Shown here piece after piece: positions 33,641-45,194 of a stretch of 64,000 nt of DNA. A program made the translations under genes and the position numbers. Numbering within the stretch: position 1 is the stretch's first letter; the number at the start of each line of letters is the position of its first letter. This DNA is from Ditylenchus dipsaci. Its lineage: Eukaryota > Nematoda > Chromadorea > Rhabditida > Anguinidae. Location: positions 88,613-152,612 of the forward strand of contig SADC01000367.1 of NCBI GenBank assembly GCA_004194705.1, written 5' to 3'. Below the pieces are notes generated by a model that was given only the letters and a program-made list of their open reading frames with translations, did not search any database and was not told where the DNA came from.

Positions 33641-34319
33641 TCTATAAAATTAAATTTTCTTCTGTGCGTTTTGTCTTCTGTCCTTTTTTATTCTCTATGT
33701 CATGTGTAGTCTCATGTGTCATTCATCTATGATGTCTGAGTGCCTTGCTCTAAGTTCGAAACTATAGGAAATTAGTTGAACTTTGTTTGGAGATGAGAAC
33801 TCTTTGAGTCATTTTCATCGAGAATGTGGTATTTTGCTATTAGGGAGCGCGGAGCGATCGGCTCGCTTTCGTCGTAGTCTCTAATGTATTTCATCTCGAC
33901 TTTTCGTGAACCACCACCACAAGAAGCACAACAAAACAAATAAAACATTGCTGCAAAATTCTAACATTAAACTAAGCGAATGCTTCTATTAATCGTCCCA
34001 TAGAAAAAAGGCGCTTTGATATATTCCTATGCGAAGAATGGTTTTTTTCTTTTTCGCTTCTTGATCTGTTCAAAATACGCTTTCACAAGTCTGACCACAG
34101 GAAAAAAGAGAAATGCTTTTGTAAATCATGCCCAGCAAGCATATGCTTTTATGAATCTCTGCACCCACATCTAAAAAGATTAGCAAACATAGTAAACTGA
34201 AACGAGTCAATAGCTCAAGGCCCATGTTTCGGTCGCACGGCTAATTCATCGATTTGTCGCGTTCATTTCAATTGCCTGTATTTGTTTGTCAACAGAAATT
34301 TATGTTTTTTCGTTGTTTG

Positions 34320-34830
34320 TGTTCTGTGTCGTGTGTGGGGGTTTGTGGGCATTGTCGGACGTGTTTCACTAATCAAGTCTTTTCAAATTTACGCCCATTA
34401 GCCCTAAATGGGCAGGTTTGCACCATGCGATTTTTTTTCAAGTTTTCACTTTGAAAGAGAAAAAATTTTTGATTTCCATAAAATTGACTCAAGAGATGTC
34501 AATCATAAAAATTGGCATTAATCGACATGTTGAATAATGTAACAAATCAAAAAAAGTTTTTTTTTTCAACTAAGGGATGTTTGTGGGCGATGGATTGAAG
34601 TGTTTCAATGATCAAGTTTTTAAAATTTTCGCCCATTGTGTAGCCCTAAATGGGCAGGTTTGCACCATGCAATTTCTATCAAGTTTTAATTTTAAAAGAG
34701 AAAATTTTTCGATTTTCAAAAAATCGACTCAAGCACTGTCAATGATTGAAAAAATTGACATTAATCGAGATGCCGAATAACGTTACAAATTCGAAAAAAA
34801 AAACTTTTTTTAAGGAAGGGATGTTTGTGG
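34320..34830. repeat. Tandem repeat, period about 250 bp, two units
   Basis: Both units contain CCCTAAATGGGCAGGTTTGC, ACCATGC, CGACTCAAG and TGTCAAT; a third unit begins near 34820 (GGGATGTTTGTGGGCGATGG). Confidence 0.6.
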
Positions 34831-35635
34831 GCGATGGACTGACTTGGGCATCTGGAGCAGTTCAAAAGACGCTTTCACGAGTCTCGCCACAGGAAAGAAG
34901 ACAAACGCTTCTGTAAATCATGCACAACATAAATATACATTTATAAAAAAGCAGCACACACACACGTCTTAAAAAGTTAGCAAATAGTACTTCTGTGAGT
35001 CTCGGAAAGGACCTCATAGCTCACGGCTCATGTTTCGGTTATGTGTGTTTATGAATCCCGCAACATGAAAATATGCATTTATGAATTTCACCAGAGAGCA
35101 TAAAGCGAACACTTTTGTAAATCTCGCGAGTCGCGACAGAAATAAACGCTTTGTCAGCTGTGTAAAGAGTGGATAAGTCATTGAGAGTGACGGTATGGGA
35201 CTGTAGTTTTCTCAGATTTCATAGATTTTGAAATTATTTTGAGAGAGAAATCATCGAAAACTAAATTAAACCATTGTACGGAAATATCAGCAGGAAATAA
35301 ATCGAGGAATGCTACAGAAATATGAGCGGAAAATATATCGAAAAATGCTGCGGAAATATCAGCGGAAAAAATTCGAAAAGTGCTACGAAAAAATCAGCAG
35401 AAAATAAGACCCGCCCGTAGGGCGGGCGAGCGCTAGTAGGTATTAAAATAAAGCATTAAGAAAAAATACTCCGCGAAAAAAATCTTGTTGCATTACTTTT
35501 GGACGCTACTGTACATCCAACATCTTATCGGCTACAGGCATGTGCGCAGTCCAGCCGGGCGATTATTTTTCAAATTTTCGGCGGAAATCATGGGTCGCGC
35601 TGTCGCCGATCGTGATAAATGATAGTTAAAATTTT

Positions 35636-35785
35636 GGCGCTAGTAGCGAATATCCCCCCCATAAATCTGACCTTCCCAAAATCGCTGTAAATACCCTCTA
35701 AAACAACAAGTTTAAAATTACCCCTTGGGCTCGGGGTAGGACAGCGTACGGAAGTTGTGACTAATAAATAAATAAATAAATAAAA
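35636..35785. repeat. Retroposon-like repeat with (TAAA)n tail
   Basis: GGCGCTAGTAGCGAATATCC through TACGGAAGTTGTGACTAATA and AATAAATAAATAAATAAA. It matches 15680-15790. The simple-repeat tail suggests a LINE or SINE 3' end. Confidence 0.45.
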
Positions 35786-36118
35786 ATGTATCGTGAGGAT
35801 GAAAAATGTCGTCCTTATAAAAGATACCTGATCCAGATCCAGATGTGGTCCTAAATTTTTAGGAAACCAGACCAGCGGCTTAGGACCTTGAATCTAAGAG
35901 CGAAAATAATTACTCGGTGAAATGGTTGGAGCAAAAAAATACCTGACAGAACTCAATCAACACAAAGACAGCATCTTTGCAACAGCAACTGATCCGGTTC
36001 CAGGGATCTGCTGAAGCTCTACCGAACACAACCAGGTCTTCTAACATCTGGATTGCAATTTGTAAATTTATTTGAAATAAATAAATTAAAGGGGGGGAGG
36101 GAGGGAGGTAAAGCCATT

Positions 36119-36447
36119 TAGGTTTGAAAAAGTGGCTTCCATGGCGCAGTGCGTAAGTGCTCGCGTTTTTTTGGCCCAAAATGGTGTTTTTTTGGTGTTG
36201 CAGGTTCAATCCCACGTAGTGGCACACTATTTTTTTTGGCTTGTTTGGTCAGTTTAGAAGTAATTTGGGTCGCTGATCCCGAATCTGGCGTCAAAAAAAT
36301 CTAATTGCCTCTAAATTGCCCAAAAAAGCCAAAAAAATAGTGTGCCCCTACGTGGGTTTGAACCTGCAACACCAAAAAAACACCATTTTGGGCCAAAAAA
36401 CGCGAGCACTTACGCACTGCGCCATGGAAGCCACTTTTTCAAACCTA
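36119..36447. mobile_element. Inverted pair with RNA polymerase III box-like arms
   Basis: Each arm reads GTGGCTTCCATGGCGCAGTG, CGTAAGTGC, then GCAGGTTCAATCCCACGTAG, giving A-box-like (TGGCGCAGTG) and B-box-like (GGTTCAATCCC) words. The arms (36119-36241 and 36327-36447) face each other. A proper T-arm stem cannot be drawn, so these are tRNA-derived rather than tRNA genes. Confidence 0.5.
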
Positions 36448-37356
36448 TATGACTCCCCCCCCCTTTAAAACAACCCGAAAAATATAGTTTGCTGCAGTAG
36501 AAATGACTAGACTTGGGATATTTAAATAATTATTGTCTGGGGAGGAATTCAAATTTTGACGATGACTTTCATTTTTTAAGAGTAGTTCTATAAGCAAATC
36601 GACTATGCTGAACACGAATCCGGTGTCAGAATTTTAGGTTGGTCAAGATATGAAATTTTTTTCGTTAAAATGCTTTTTCAAATATTTGTTTGTTTTCTTG
36701 AAACGGTCGGCTCACCCTCTAAAAACTTTGTTTTGCTACACTATAAAGCACTTTTTGGTGCAGTTTTAATTTTTCTTTCGAATGATATACGGTGTTGCTA
36801 AACAAACAGCTGCACCCCACGTAATTTTGCGCATTTAAGTCAAAAAAACCGTCTAGGAAAAATGACACATTTGTTTCTTTTGGCCACAAATTTAACATTT
36901 AGTAATCATAAACCCCTTAACAATATGTGATTGGAAAACTTATTACCTGTGCTTTTTAACGAGATATAGAAGTCATGCATGTGTATGCAAAATATTCAAG
37001 CACCAGCTGATTTTCTGAACATACCCAGGTCCCATTTGATTGTATTCAGAAATCGGTAAAAATCTCGAGCTAAACCGCTTTTTCGAAAAACTGTTCACAG
37101 ATTCGGATTCTCCATGAAATTTTGCATCAGAACCGACCGGTCTCACAGTCAGGCCTTGGCGCGTTAAGGGCAGGCCCCCAGCCGAATAAGTAACCATATT
37201 TAAACATGTGTACCGAGTGTTTCATCAGGTTTAATTGTTTTTCGCTCGGTTTTACAGCAATTTATGCGATACGGGTGCCTAAAGAATTCCACTAATTTCA
37301 AACGCTCATAACTTCTTGTCCTGAAGCGATTTCGACATTCTGTCAACAAAATTTCG

Positions 37357-38094
37357 GGTTGCAGTTTCGAATCCCCCCCACGGGGAGTGATCAAACGGAG
37401 GAGATAACATCATATTCGTGTTTTTCGACCCCGATTTCCTGAGAAAGCCGGCTGTTTTTTTATTTCTGAAGAAAAAAAAATTTTCGATCCACAGGGGGTA
37501 TCATGGTTTTTTAGTCAAAATTTCGAAAATTTGAATTGGCGCCTTTTGAATTTTAAAGGATTAAGAGCTGTATTGGGAGGGGAAGGGAATAAAAGGGGAC
37601 ACTTTTATGCGAAAATCAAAATAAAATTAAAGAATTGTGTTTTTGGCTGCTTTACCATGTTTTGCCCCTTCGGGGCGCAGGGGGCTTGGAGTTGTGATGC
37701 GCACACCCACATACCTTAGACACAAATCACTCGAAAGTGACTCTGGATGCATGAAAAAGCATGCATACCAGAGTTTATTTATGCGGTAGGCCCAGTATTC
37801 AAAACTATGTTCAACATCTTCTTGTTAGTGGCCCTGTGTGATTAGTGGCCCCTTTTTTCCCTTCCTTCCCAATACAGCCCTTAATCCTTTAAAATTCAAA
37901 AGGCGCCAATTCAAATTTTCGAAATTTTGACTAAAAAACCATGATACCCCCCTGTGGATCGAAAATTTTTTTTTTCTTCAGAAATAAAAAAAACGGCCGG
38001 TTTTCTCAGGAAAGCGGGGTCGAAAAACACGAATATGATGTTATCTCTTCCGTCTGATCACTCCCCGTGGGGGGGGGGATTCTGAACTCAAGCC
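37357..38094. mobile_element. Foldback family B, complete copy with 8-bp target duplication
   Basis: 738 bp from GGTTGCAGTTTCGAATCCCC to GGGGATTCTGAACTCAAGCC. AAATTTCG flanks both sides exactly (37349-37356, 38095-38102). Arms repeat ACGGGGAGTGATCA, CATATTCGTGTTT and AATTGGCGCCTTTTGAATTT. The central hairpin is shorter than at 5825-6706. Confidence 0.82.
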
Positions 38095-38102
38095 AAATTT
38101 CG

Positions 38103-39120
38103 ATTATAATTTTCTAGCATATAAAGTCAAGAACAAGATTTTTTCTTGGTCCCTACTTATTGTCAGGTCCTGGTATGTAGATAGTCTCTGGATAGATAAG
38201 ATGTAAACCTCATGGGACCACTCGTGTTTTTACTTTACATGACAAAAAAATTATTATCGGAGTCTGAGGTTTTATGCGTTTACAAAATTTTAAATTGCAT
38301 TGAGAAAAACAACTTCAGACGTTTGAAATCGGTGGAATTTCTTGGGAACACCTTTTATTGTGCCTGATTACTCATGGAATCGACAGATCGGCAAATACCG
38401 AAACTTTGATGGGGATACGGACGAAATCCCGGATTTTTTTGAGCAATCTCGATCCCGCAATTTTTTCAAGCCTCAATTCCGATCCCGAAATCCCTCCCGA
38501 GACCGAATTCACACCTCTAGAAATGACTAGATTTATGATGTTTTGTCAACAAATTGACTTAATACTCGGAAATAATTTGTTTTTAGACAGTTAGATTAGA
38601 AATCAATAGATAGAACGACAAAACAAATGCATATGAACAAAAATATTTTCGAAATTATTCGTGGAATTTTTCTTTCTTATGGTCTCAGCGGCTAAGACAC
38701 CGCCTGAGACTCTTAGTTATATGCTGTATGCTAACTTGGATGATGACCAGAGCTGTATACTCGCAGACAGCCTCTCTGCCTTAGCAGATTATATTTTTAC
38801 GTGATTTTTGACTACGCTGAGTAATAAAAGATTTTTGGAAGGACGTGTTAACAAATATTTTGATAAGTTTTACAAATTCTGTTTTTACCGTTCTGTTCAG
38901 CATTGAAAAAGAGGCGTGGCTATAAGTCACAGCATGACCATGAAATAAATTGTTTTAGGGACTAAAATGTCGCCAAGGATTGGAAAAATTAGGTTCTTTT
39001 CCATTATCGGGAACACCCTTTTTGAAAGAATTTTTGTCACGATTATATAGCAGGTTTTTTTTTAATGTTTAGTGTGGTGATTGAGGTGATTATGGTCACT
39101 ATTATCACCTTGACTACTAC
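38103..39120. other. Stretch without recognised genes
   Basis: Only a short CGATCCCG-type repeat near 38440-38510. No coding frame of note. Confidence 0.4.
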
Positions 39121-39850
39121 AGTCAACCCTCGATATAACCGGGATTTTTATGCAAAAAAATTATTTGTATTTGAAAATGTAAAAAAATTCCTTGGTCTTT
39201 CAAGCTGAATTGACTGGGGGGGGGGGGGCAAGTTCAATTGAGTGGTGGGGTCTAACAAGGGAACATCTCGAGCTGTTTTTTCAGATAGGCATGATTTTAA
39301 CTATTGATCGACAAACGGTTTTTTACAAGCTGTAGGGGATCTTATGACTAGTGCCAATGAGCAAAAAATGGCTGAATATGAGTGAAAATTTTCGTACACG
39401 GAAGTACACCTAAGTTATGGCCAACTTTCAACTGTTTTTAGCACTCTAACTTCAGGTGATATCTCAGCACACAAGCATTTTTTTAATTCTGCTTATTGAT
39501 TCGGATTCCTGAGGAAATTTTAGATAATGAGGGACGTCAAAAAACTTTTTTGCTAAATAAAAACTTTTATTTGAAAAAATATGAAAATTTTTGAAAAAAG
39601 ACATAGCGAACTGTCGTTTTACCCGCATTTTAGTCCCTAAACCAATTTATTTCATGGTCATGCTGTGACCATACTTGTGCGCCCGAGAAAATCGGCGCCG
39701 GGCGTACCACCGGGCACCACCTCTTAAAAAAGTGGCGCCGAAAGTCGGAAATCGGCGACGGCGACTTTCTTATAAAAAATCGGCGCCGGGGAGAAAAATG
39801 CGAAAAAATTGGCGCTGGGCGCCGAGTAGCTTACATAGAGAAAGTAGCTA

Positions 39851-40032
39851 CAGTGAACTCTCGATTTAACGAACCCTGGGACTGGCAAAAATGTTCGTTG
39901 AATCGAGAGTTTCGTTAAATCGAGAGCTTATTTTAGTCATTTTATTTAATCGCTGGCCAAATAGGCACCAAAAAAGGTTCGTTAAATCAAGAGTTTCGTT
40001 AAATCGGGTTTCGTTAAATCGAGAGTTGACTG
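39851..40032. mobile_element. pogo/Tigger-like MITE
   Basis: Ends CAGTGAACTCTCGATTTAAC and complement (AATCGAGAGTTGACTG), TA on both sides (39849-39850, 40033-40034), interior repeats GTTAAATCGAGAG. Similar single ends, CAGTCAACCCTCGATTTAAC and CAGTCAACCCTCGATATAAC, are at 22324 and 39121. Confidence 0.7.
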
Positions 40033-40392
40033 TATGCTAATTTTTTTTCATTTATTTTTATTTCATATTACAATTTTGTAGCTATTTACACTTATAATAT
40101 AGAAATTAAAAGGAGCTGGAGCTGAATGAGTCATAAAAGCTAAAAAAACCTGATAGTATGAGTACAAAACACAGTTTAGAAACAACTAAAAAAGGCTATT
40201 TCTATAATAATAAAAGATATAAAAAAAGCACCGAAAAAAGAGGCGCGGGCGCCGGTGCCCCGCTAAACAATTTTCAAAAAGGCGCCGAGGCGCCCCAATT
40301 TTCTAAAATTTTATGGGAGCACCCCGGCGCCCGCCCAGTGCTGTCAATCCGCTCCGGCTCCGAGCCGGAGCCAGATCCGGAGCGAAAAATTT

Positions 40393-41343
40393 GGCGCTAC
40401 TGTAATATACCCCCCCCCCCGAAAAGCGCTACTGTAATATAACCCCCCCCCCCCCCCCAAAAAATCGACCTACTGTCATATACCCCCCCCCCCCCAAAAC
40501 CGACTTTTTAGGGATGGTCAAAAACCATTTTTACACAATAATTTCGCCATAAAAGGACCAGAAAAGCAATTTAAATGGGATTGCGGGCTGTATTGGGAGG
40601 GAAGGGAATATACAGGGGCCACTTTTTTTTAGCTGCTTTACCATGTTTTTCAACTCGGGCCGTGGCAAAAAGAGACTCTATATGCATTTTATGATCAAGT
40701 GTACATGTCGGAATCATGTCTAAGGTAAGTGCGTGCGCGCATCTCTAACTCTCAAGCCCCCTGCGCCCCTTCGGGGCTTGGGGCTTGGAGTTGAGATGCG
40801 CACACCCATACCTTAGACACAAATCACTCGAAAGCGACTCTGGATGCATGAAAAAACATGCACACCAGAGTTATTTATGTAGGCCCCAGTATTCAAAACT
40901 ATGTTCAACCTCTTATTTTTTCGCCGAAGAGCATTCCCCCTCGTTCTAAAAGGCCGGGCCGGAGGCCCACCATCCAAAAATTCAGCCTAGCAGTCAAAAG
41001 TGCTAGGGCAAGGTCTAAACCTGCGGGGTCCACCCGCTGATCGCCTTGGTCCATGAAAAATACTTATACTTATGCCTGCACCACAAGTTCCTGGGTTTGA
41101 AAGCACCCTTAGACGCTTAGAGAATTAATAATCTAAGGATCCCAACCATCTCGAGAAGTTGCCCCTGTATTATTCCCTTCCCCTCCCAATACAGCCCATA
41201 ATCCCTTTTAAATTGCTTTTCTGGTCCTATTATGGCAAAATTATTGTATGAAAATGGTTTTTGGACACTCCTAAAAAAGTCGATTTTTGGGGGGGGGGTA
41301 TATTACAGTAGCTTTTGGGGGGGGGGTATATGACAGTAGCGTC
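40393..41343. mobile_element. Foldback family A, complete copy with perfect 8-bp target duplication
   Basis: 951 bp from GGCGCTACTGTAATATACC to ...TATGACAGTAGCGTC. AAAAATTT flanks both sides exactly (40385-40392, 41344-41351). It sits inside the GGAGCCAGATCCGGAGCG minisatellite. Arms contain GACTTTTTAGGGATGGTCAA and TGCGGGCTGTATTGGGAGG; the centre is the shared hairpin. Confidence 0.85.
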
Positions 41344-41349
41344 AAAAAT

Positions 41350-43480
41350 TTACTCCGAAGGAGCCGGGAGCCAGATCCGGAGCGGGAAGTTTGTATCGAC
41401 GGAGCCGAGAGCCAGATCCGGAGCGGAAAATTTGGACTCCCGGAGCCATTTTGGAGCCAGTTTTTCGTTTATTTAGTTACCCGAAAAGTTTTGATATAAA
41501 ATCTACTGTCAAGTAACAAACTTTTTGCGACAAAAAATCTTCACTTATGGACTTTATATGTGATTAAACCCAAGGAAATGTTTATCTCGCGACAGGAATC
41601 CTAATGTTAATTTTGCTATGCCCTTAGTTTCCGTCTATTATTATTCCATCCATTTATCGAATAATAATCATAAACTAGTTTTTTTTTAAGACCAGTAAGC
41701 TCAGGGTGGATAGGATAACCGCCTAGTACCTCTCCTGAATGAATATCTACCTCCAGAATCCGAAATTTTCGATCTAAGCGGAAATAATTGAAAATCATTG
41801 TCCTATCCAGAATCGTGGATGGTGCATAAACTGTCCAGTACAACTGAACATTTTAAATTTCAAAAGTTCTTTACAAGACCCGGGTAACACTCCACTGCCT
41901 GAAACCCCAACCTGGGTACAACAAAACCAAGTGGTCGTCCACTTGGAGCAAATTTTTTTACGTATTTTCATGTTCCAAACCCTGTTTTCTGGACTAATGC
42001 GGGCATGCTGAAGATGGTTTAATAATAGTAAAATAAAGTTTTGTATGGTATAGTTTGAGTATTGCGTAATGATTGATTTTACCAAAACTCAAAAATACCC
42101 ACAAAACGGCATTTTAGCTTTATCAAACCATTTTCATCATGTACGAATTATTCCAGAAAACAGGTTTTGGAACATGAAATGTAAAAAAATTTGATTCGAG
42201 TGGACGACCACTTGCTTTTGTTATTGCATGGAGCAGCCTAGAACTGAGGTTGGATTATAAAAAATATTTTAAACGATAGAAGTTCTTCACAATACAAAAA
42301 ACCCGGCGCCATTTAGGCGGGCGCCTTTGTCCTAGGGCGCCTTTGGCTCGGGCGCCTTATGTCCTATACCCGGTTTGCCCCTAGTTTTGGTCTTAAGGGG
42401 TGGCGTTCTATTAGAGAGAATACGGTACGTTGTCATTTTTTTGTTTATATGGTTCATTCTATCAGATATTTCGTTGACAATTTCTTGCACCGGAGCGAGA
42501 GCCGCTCTGCTCCCGCTCTGGATCCGGCTCCACTCCGGCTCCGAGCCGGAGCCAGATCCGGAGCGAGAAATTTTGCCTCCCGGAGCTGGAGCCAGATCCG
42601 GAGCGAAAATTTTGAATCATGGGAGCCGGGAGCCAGATCCCGGCGCGGAAAATTTGGATTACCGGAGCCATTTTGGAGCCAGTTTTTCGTTTATTTATTT
42701 ACCGAAAAGTTTGATATAAAATCTACTGTCAAATAAAAAAAATTTGTGACAAAAAACCTTCACTTATGAATTATCTATATAATTAAACCCAAGTAAATGT
42801 TTGTCACGCGACAAGAATCCTAATGTTAATTTTGCTATGCCCTTATTTTCCGCCTATTATTGTTCTTCACCCTCCACTACCTATACTCAAAAGGCTGCAT
42901 TCGCGAGAAAATGCTGCTGACGCTGGCCGGAGATTTGATTGATTTGTGAGGGTTTGTGTGTTTGTTATCGTGCAATAAATAAATAATTATCGCGCAATAA
43001 ATAAATAACGCATCCGATTTACCGTATTCTCTCTAATAGAACGACCTGGCGTTTTTTCAACCTCCAAATGTTTTTATACTTTGTGTTAAAAATGCAATAA
43101 AACATGGTTAACCCCCCCCTCCTTTTGACCCTAAGGATGGCGTTCTATTAAAGAGTGGCATTCTATTAGAGAGAATACGGTATTTGTCATCACTGTGTTC
43201 CTGTACTGTACTTGTTGTCATATTTTGTTTTATATGACTCATTCTATCAGATAATTCGTTGACACTTTCTTGCACCGGAGCCAGAGCCGCTCTGCTCCCA
43301 CTCTGGATCCGGCTCCGCTCCGGCTCCGAGCCGGAGCCAGTTCCGGAGCGGAAAATGTGCCCCAACGGAGCGAGAGCCAGATCCGGAGCGAGAAATTTTG
43401 CCTCCCGGAGCTGGGAGCCAGATCCGGAGCGAAAAATTTGGCCCAACGGAGCGGAAGCCAGATCCGGAAAAAAGTTTAAA
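41350..43480. repeat. GGAGCCAGATCCGGAGCG minisatellite within a duplicated 1.2 kb unit
   Basis: Arrays at 40345-40385, 41355-41460, 42485-42680 and 43275-43470 share CCGGAGC and GAGCCAGATCCGGAGCG words. Following text (TTTTGGAGCCAGTTTTTCGT, ATATAAAATCTACTGTCAA) is repeated at 41450-41640 and 42665-42860, and preceding text (ATTCTATCAGATATTTCGTT) at 42450 and 43240. Frames through it give Arg/Ser/Ala-rich artefacts. Confidence 0.6.
43022..43180. mobile_element. TA-target MITE, family M
   Basis: Ends CCGTATTCTCTCTAATAGAA and complement; TA flanks at 43020-43021 and 43181-43182. Confidence 0.7.
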
Positions 43481-43686
43481 AAAAAAGTTTTTGTCGCGCG
43501 ACAAATACTTTTAATAATCTTTTCTGTCCGGTTGCCGTAGAAACATAATTCGTGAAATAATCAAGTATTGGTAAACACGTCCTACCAAGACGGTAGCCGC
43601 ATCGTAGGCGCAATCACCCCTACTATTTTATCTCTTGAAAAAAAGATTTCAAATTCGCGGAAATACATTGTGCAACAAAAGGAGTT

Positions 43687-45112
43687 ATTTGAATAGGCTA
43701 AAATTGGGCTGTATTGGGTTTCGATTTAATTAGTTTCGAAATGTGCGAGTTTGAATTTTTTCCGTTTTCGGTTTTTTCCGTTTTCGAACAATTTTTTTTT
43801 CGAAAATTTCTATTTTTGATAAAATGAGTTTTGAAATTACCGGTTTTGGAGAAAATGGGGTTCGAATAATCATGTTTTCGGGAACTTACTTTTAAGATCG
43901 TTCTTGATACGAGTATGACCTTTATCGACTGCTTTGACTGTTCTTTACCTGTATGTTTAAAAGTCACAGTCAACATACCACATTCAAACCACTTTTCTCT
44001 GGCGTAAAATCGTTTGGTGAATCCTGTTTGATAGGACCATAACGTGATTTCATTCACTCGAACTCCAAAACCCAGGGTATGCACTTCATGGTCATATATA
44101 ACCATCTGAATGGCCTGAAAAATTTTGATCCAAGTGGACGACCGCTTGGTTCGGTTGGTTCAGACTAAAAAATTTTAAATTCCCGCAAAATTGTTCAAAT
44201 TCGAGAAAATTCAAATTGTTTGAAAGTGTGGACCAATTTAAGTGTGGTCCAATTCATGTGCGGACCAATTCGTGTGTGTACTAATTTGCTGTGGATCAGT
44301 TTTTTAACGCCCGTAAATGGAAATCCACCTGACCAGAAGGTACCATTTCGGGTTTTGTGGTCTGGGTAGGTGAGATCGGGATTTCGGTCCTAACAAACCC
44401 AATTCGCCACACAATTTTGCGTATGAGAGGATAGTTTGTTTTTGAATTTAAAAAATTTCATTTTTCAGGTGAGCCAGGTGGATATCCACCTGAACATAGA
44501 TATAGATACATCTATATCTATACATTGATACATCCGAGCTTTCGGAGACCGGAGGGTTAAAGTAGGTCAGTTGATCAGGTTATTTCTGAAAAACCATGTC
44601 AGCAAAACATGTGCGAAGCCTCGTGAATCATGATTATGTATGAACTCAGGACATTTCAAACAAGATAGCTCATGAAAGTATATACTCATAAAAAAATTAA
44701 TCGTAAAAATTTTTTTTGAAAACGTATGTTTTTTAAAAAAAATTTGCGAAAACGGAAATTCTCAAAAGCAGCTCTCGAATACAGAAATATTCGAAAACGG
44801 AAAAACCCGAAAACGGAAAAGATCGAAAACGGAAAAAATTCAAACTCGCACATTTCGAAACTACCGTATTTCTCTAATAAGCGCCCCCATCGACTTCGAG
44901 GGTCTGGATCTCAGTGTAGAAGCAATATTTTGCAAAGCTGTTTGATACGTTTTCTTAACCCACGAGCTCTACCGATTCCACTTTTTAGATTTTGGTTGAG
45001 CACCCAAAATCTCGAAATCGAAATTCCAATTTTCCGATTTTCTGGGTTTGAAAAATAAGCGCCCCGGGGCGCTTATTAGAGGAAATACGGTAATTAAATC
45101 GAAACCCAATAC
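43687..45112. mobile_element. Large foldback interrupted by a MITE
   Basis: Left arm GGGCTGTATTGGGTTTCGAT then TTAATTAGTTTCGAAATGTG; right arm its complement, split at TA by the element 44864-45090. Inner text TTTTCCGTTTTCGG and CGAAAACGGAAAA also pairs. Confidence 0.65.
44864..45090. mobile_element. TA-target MITE, family M, with uninserted partner arm
   Basis: Ends CCGTATTTCTCTAATAAGCG and complement; TA at 44862-44863 and 45091-45092. The opposite arm of the host foldback (43720-43740) has the same sequence with a single TA and no insert. Confidence 0.8.
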
Positions 45113-45194
45113 AGCCCTGAAATGATTTCACGCACCAAAATACTGATTTCCCGCATTAAATTACTGATTTCACGCAGTAAATCGATAAATGAGA

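Larger units (their letters stand above)
33283..35436 (+). mobile_element. Helitron-like segment (3' end recognised)
   Basis: The right end has a 7-bp hairpin, CCCGCCC-GTA-GGGCGGG (35410-35426), six bases, then CTAG before T (35433-35437). This is the CTRR-T 3' signature of Helitrons with their subterminal hairpin. Inside are diverged duplications (34080-34235 and 34875-35040; 34320-34573 and 34574-34820). No Rep/helicase is seen, so it would be non-autonomous. The 5' end is uncertain: a 49-bp piece of the host element (33234-33282) is repeated at 35437-35486. Confidence 0.55.
32347..35511. mobile_element. Tc1-like foldback MITE, interrupted
   Basis: Ends CAGTAGCGTCCAAAAGTAAT and complement (TTGGACGCTACTG) with TA on each side (32345-32346, 35512-35513). 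32347-32560 and 33040-33282 are inverted arms with a further palindrome in the middle. A 2.15 kb segment interrupts the right end. Confidence 0.65.

Noticed and set aside
42359..42736. Open frame of 125 residues rich in Arg, Ser, Ala and Pro
   Set aside because: It is a translation of the GGAGCCAGATCCGGAGCG minisatellite; other frames on both strands look equally open.
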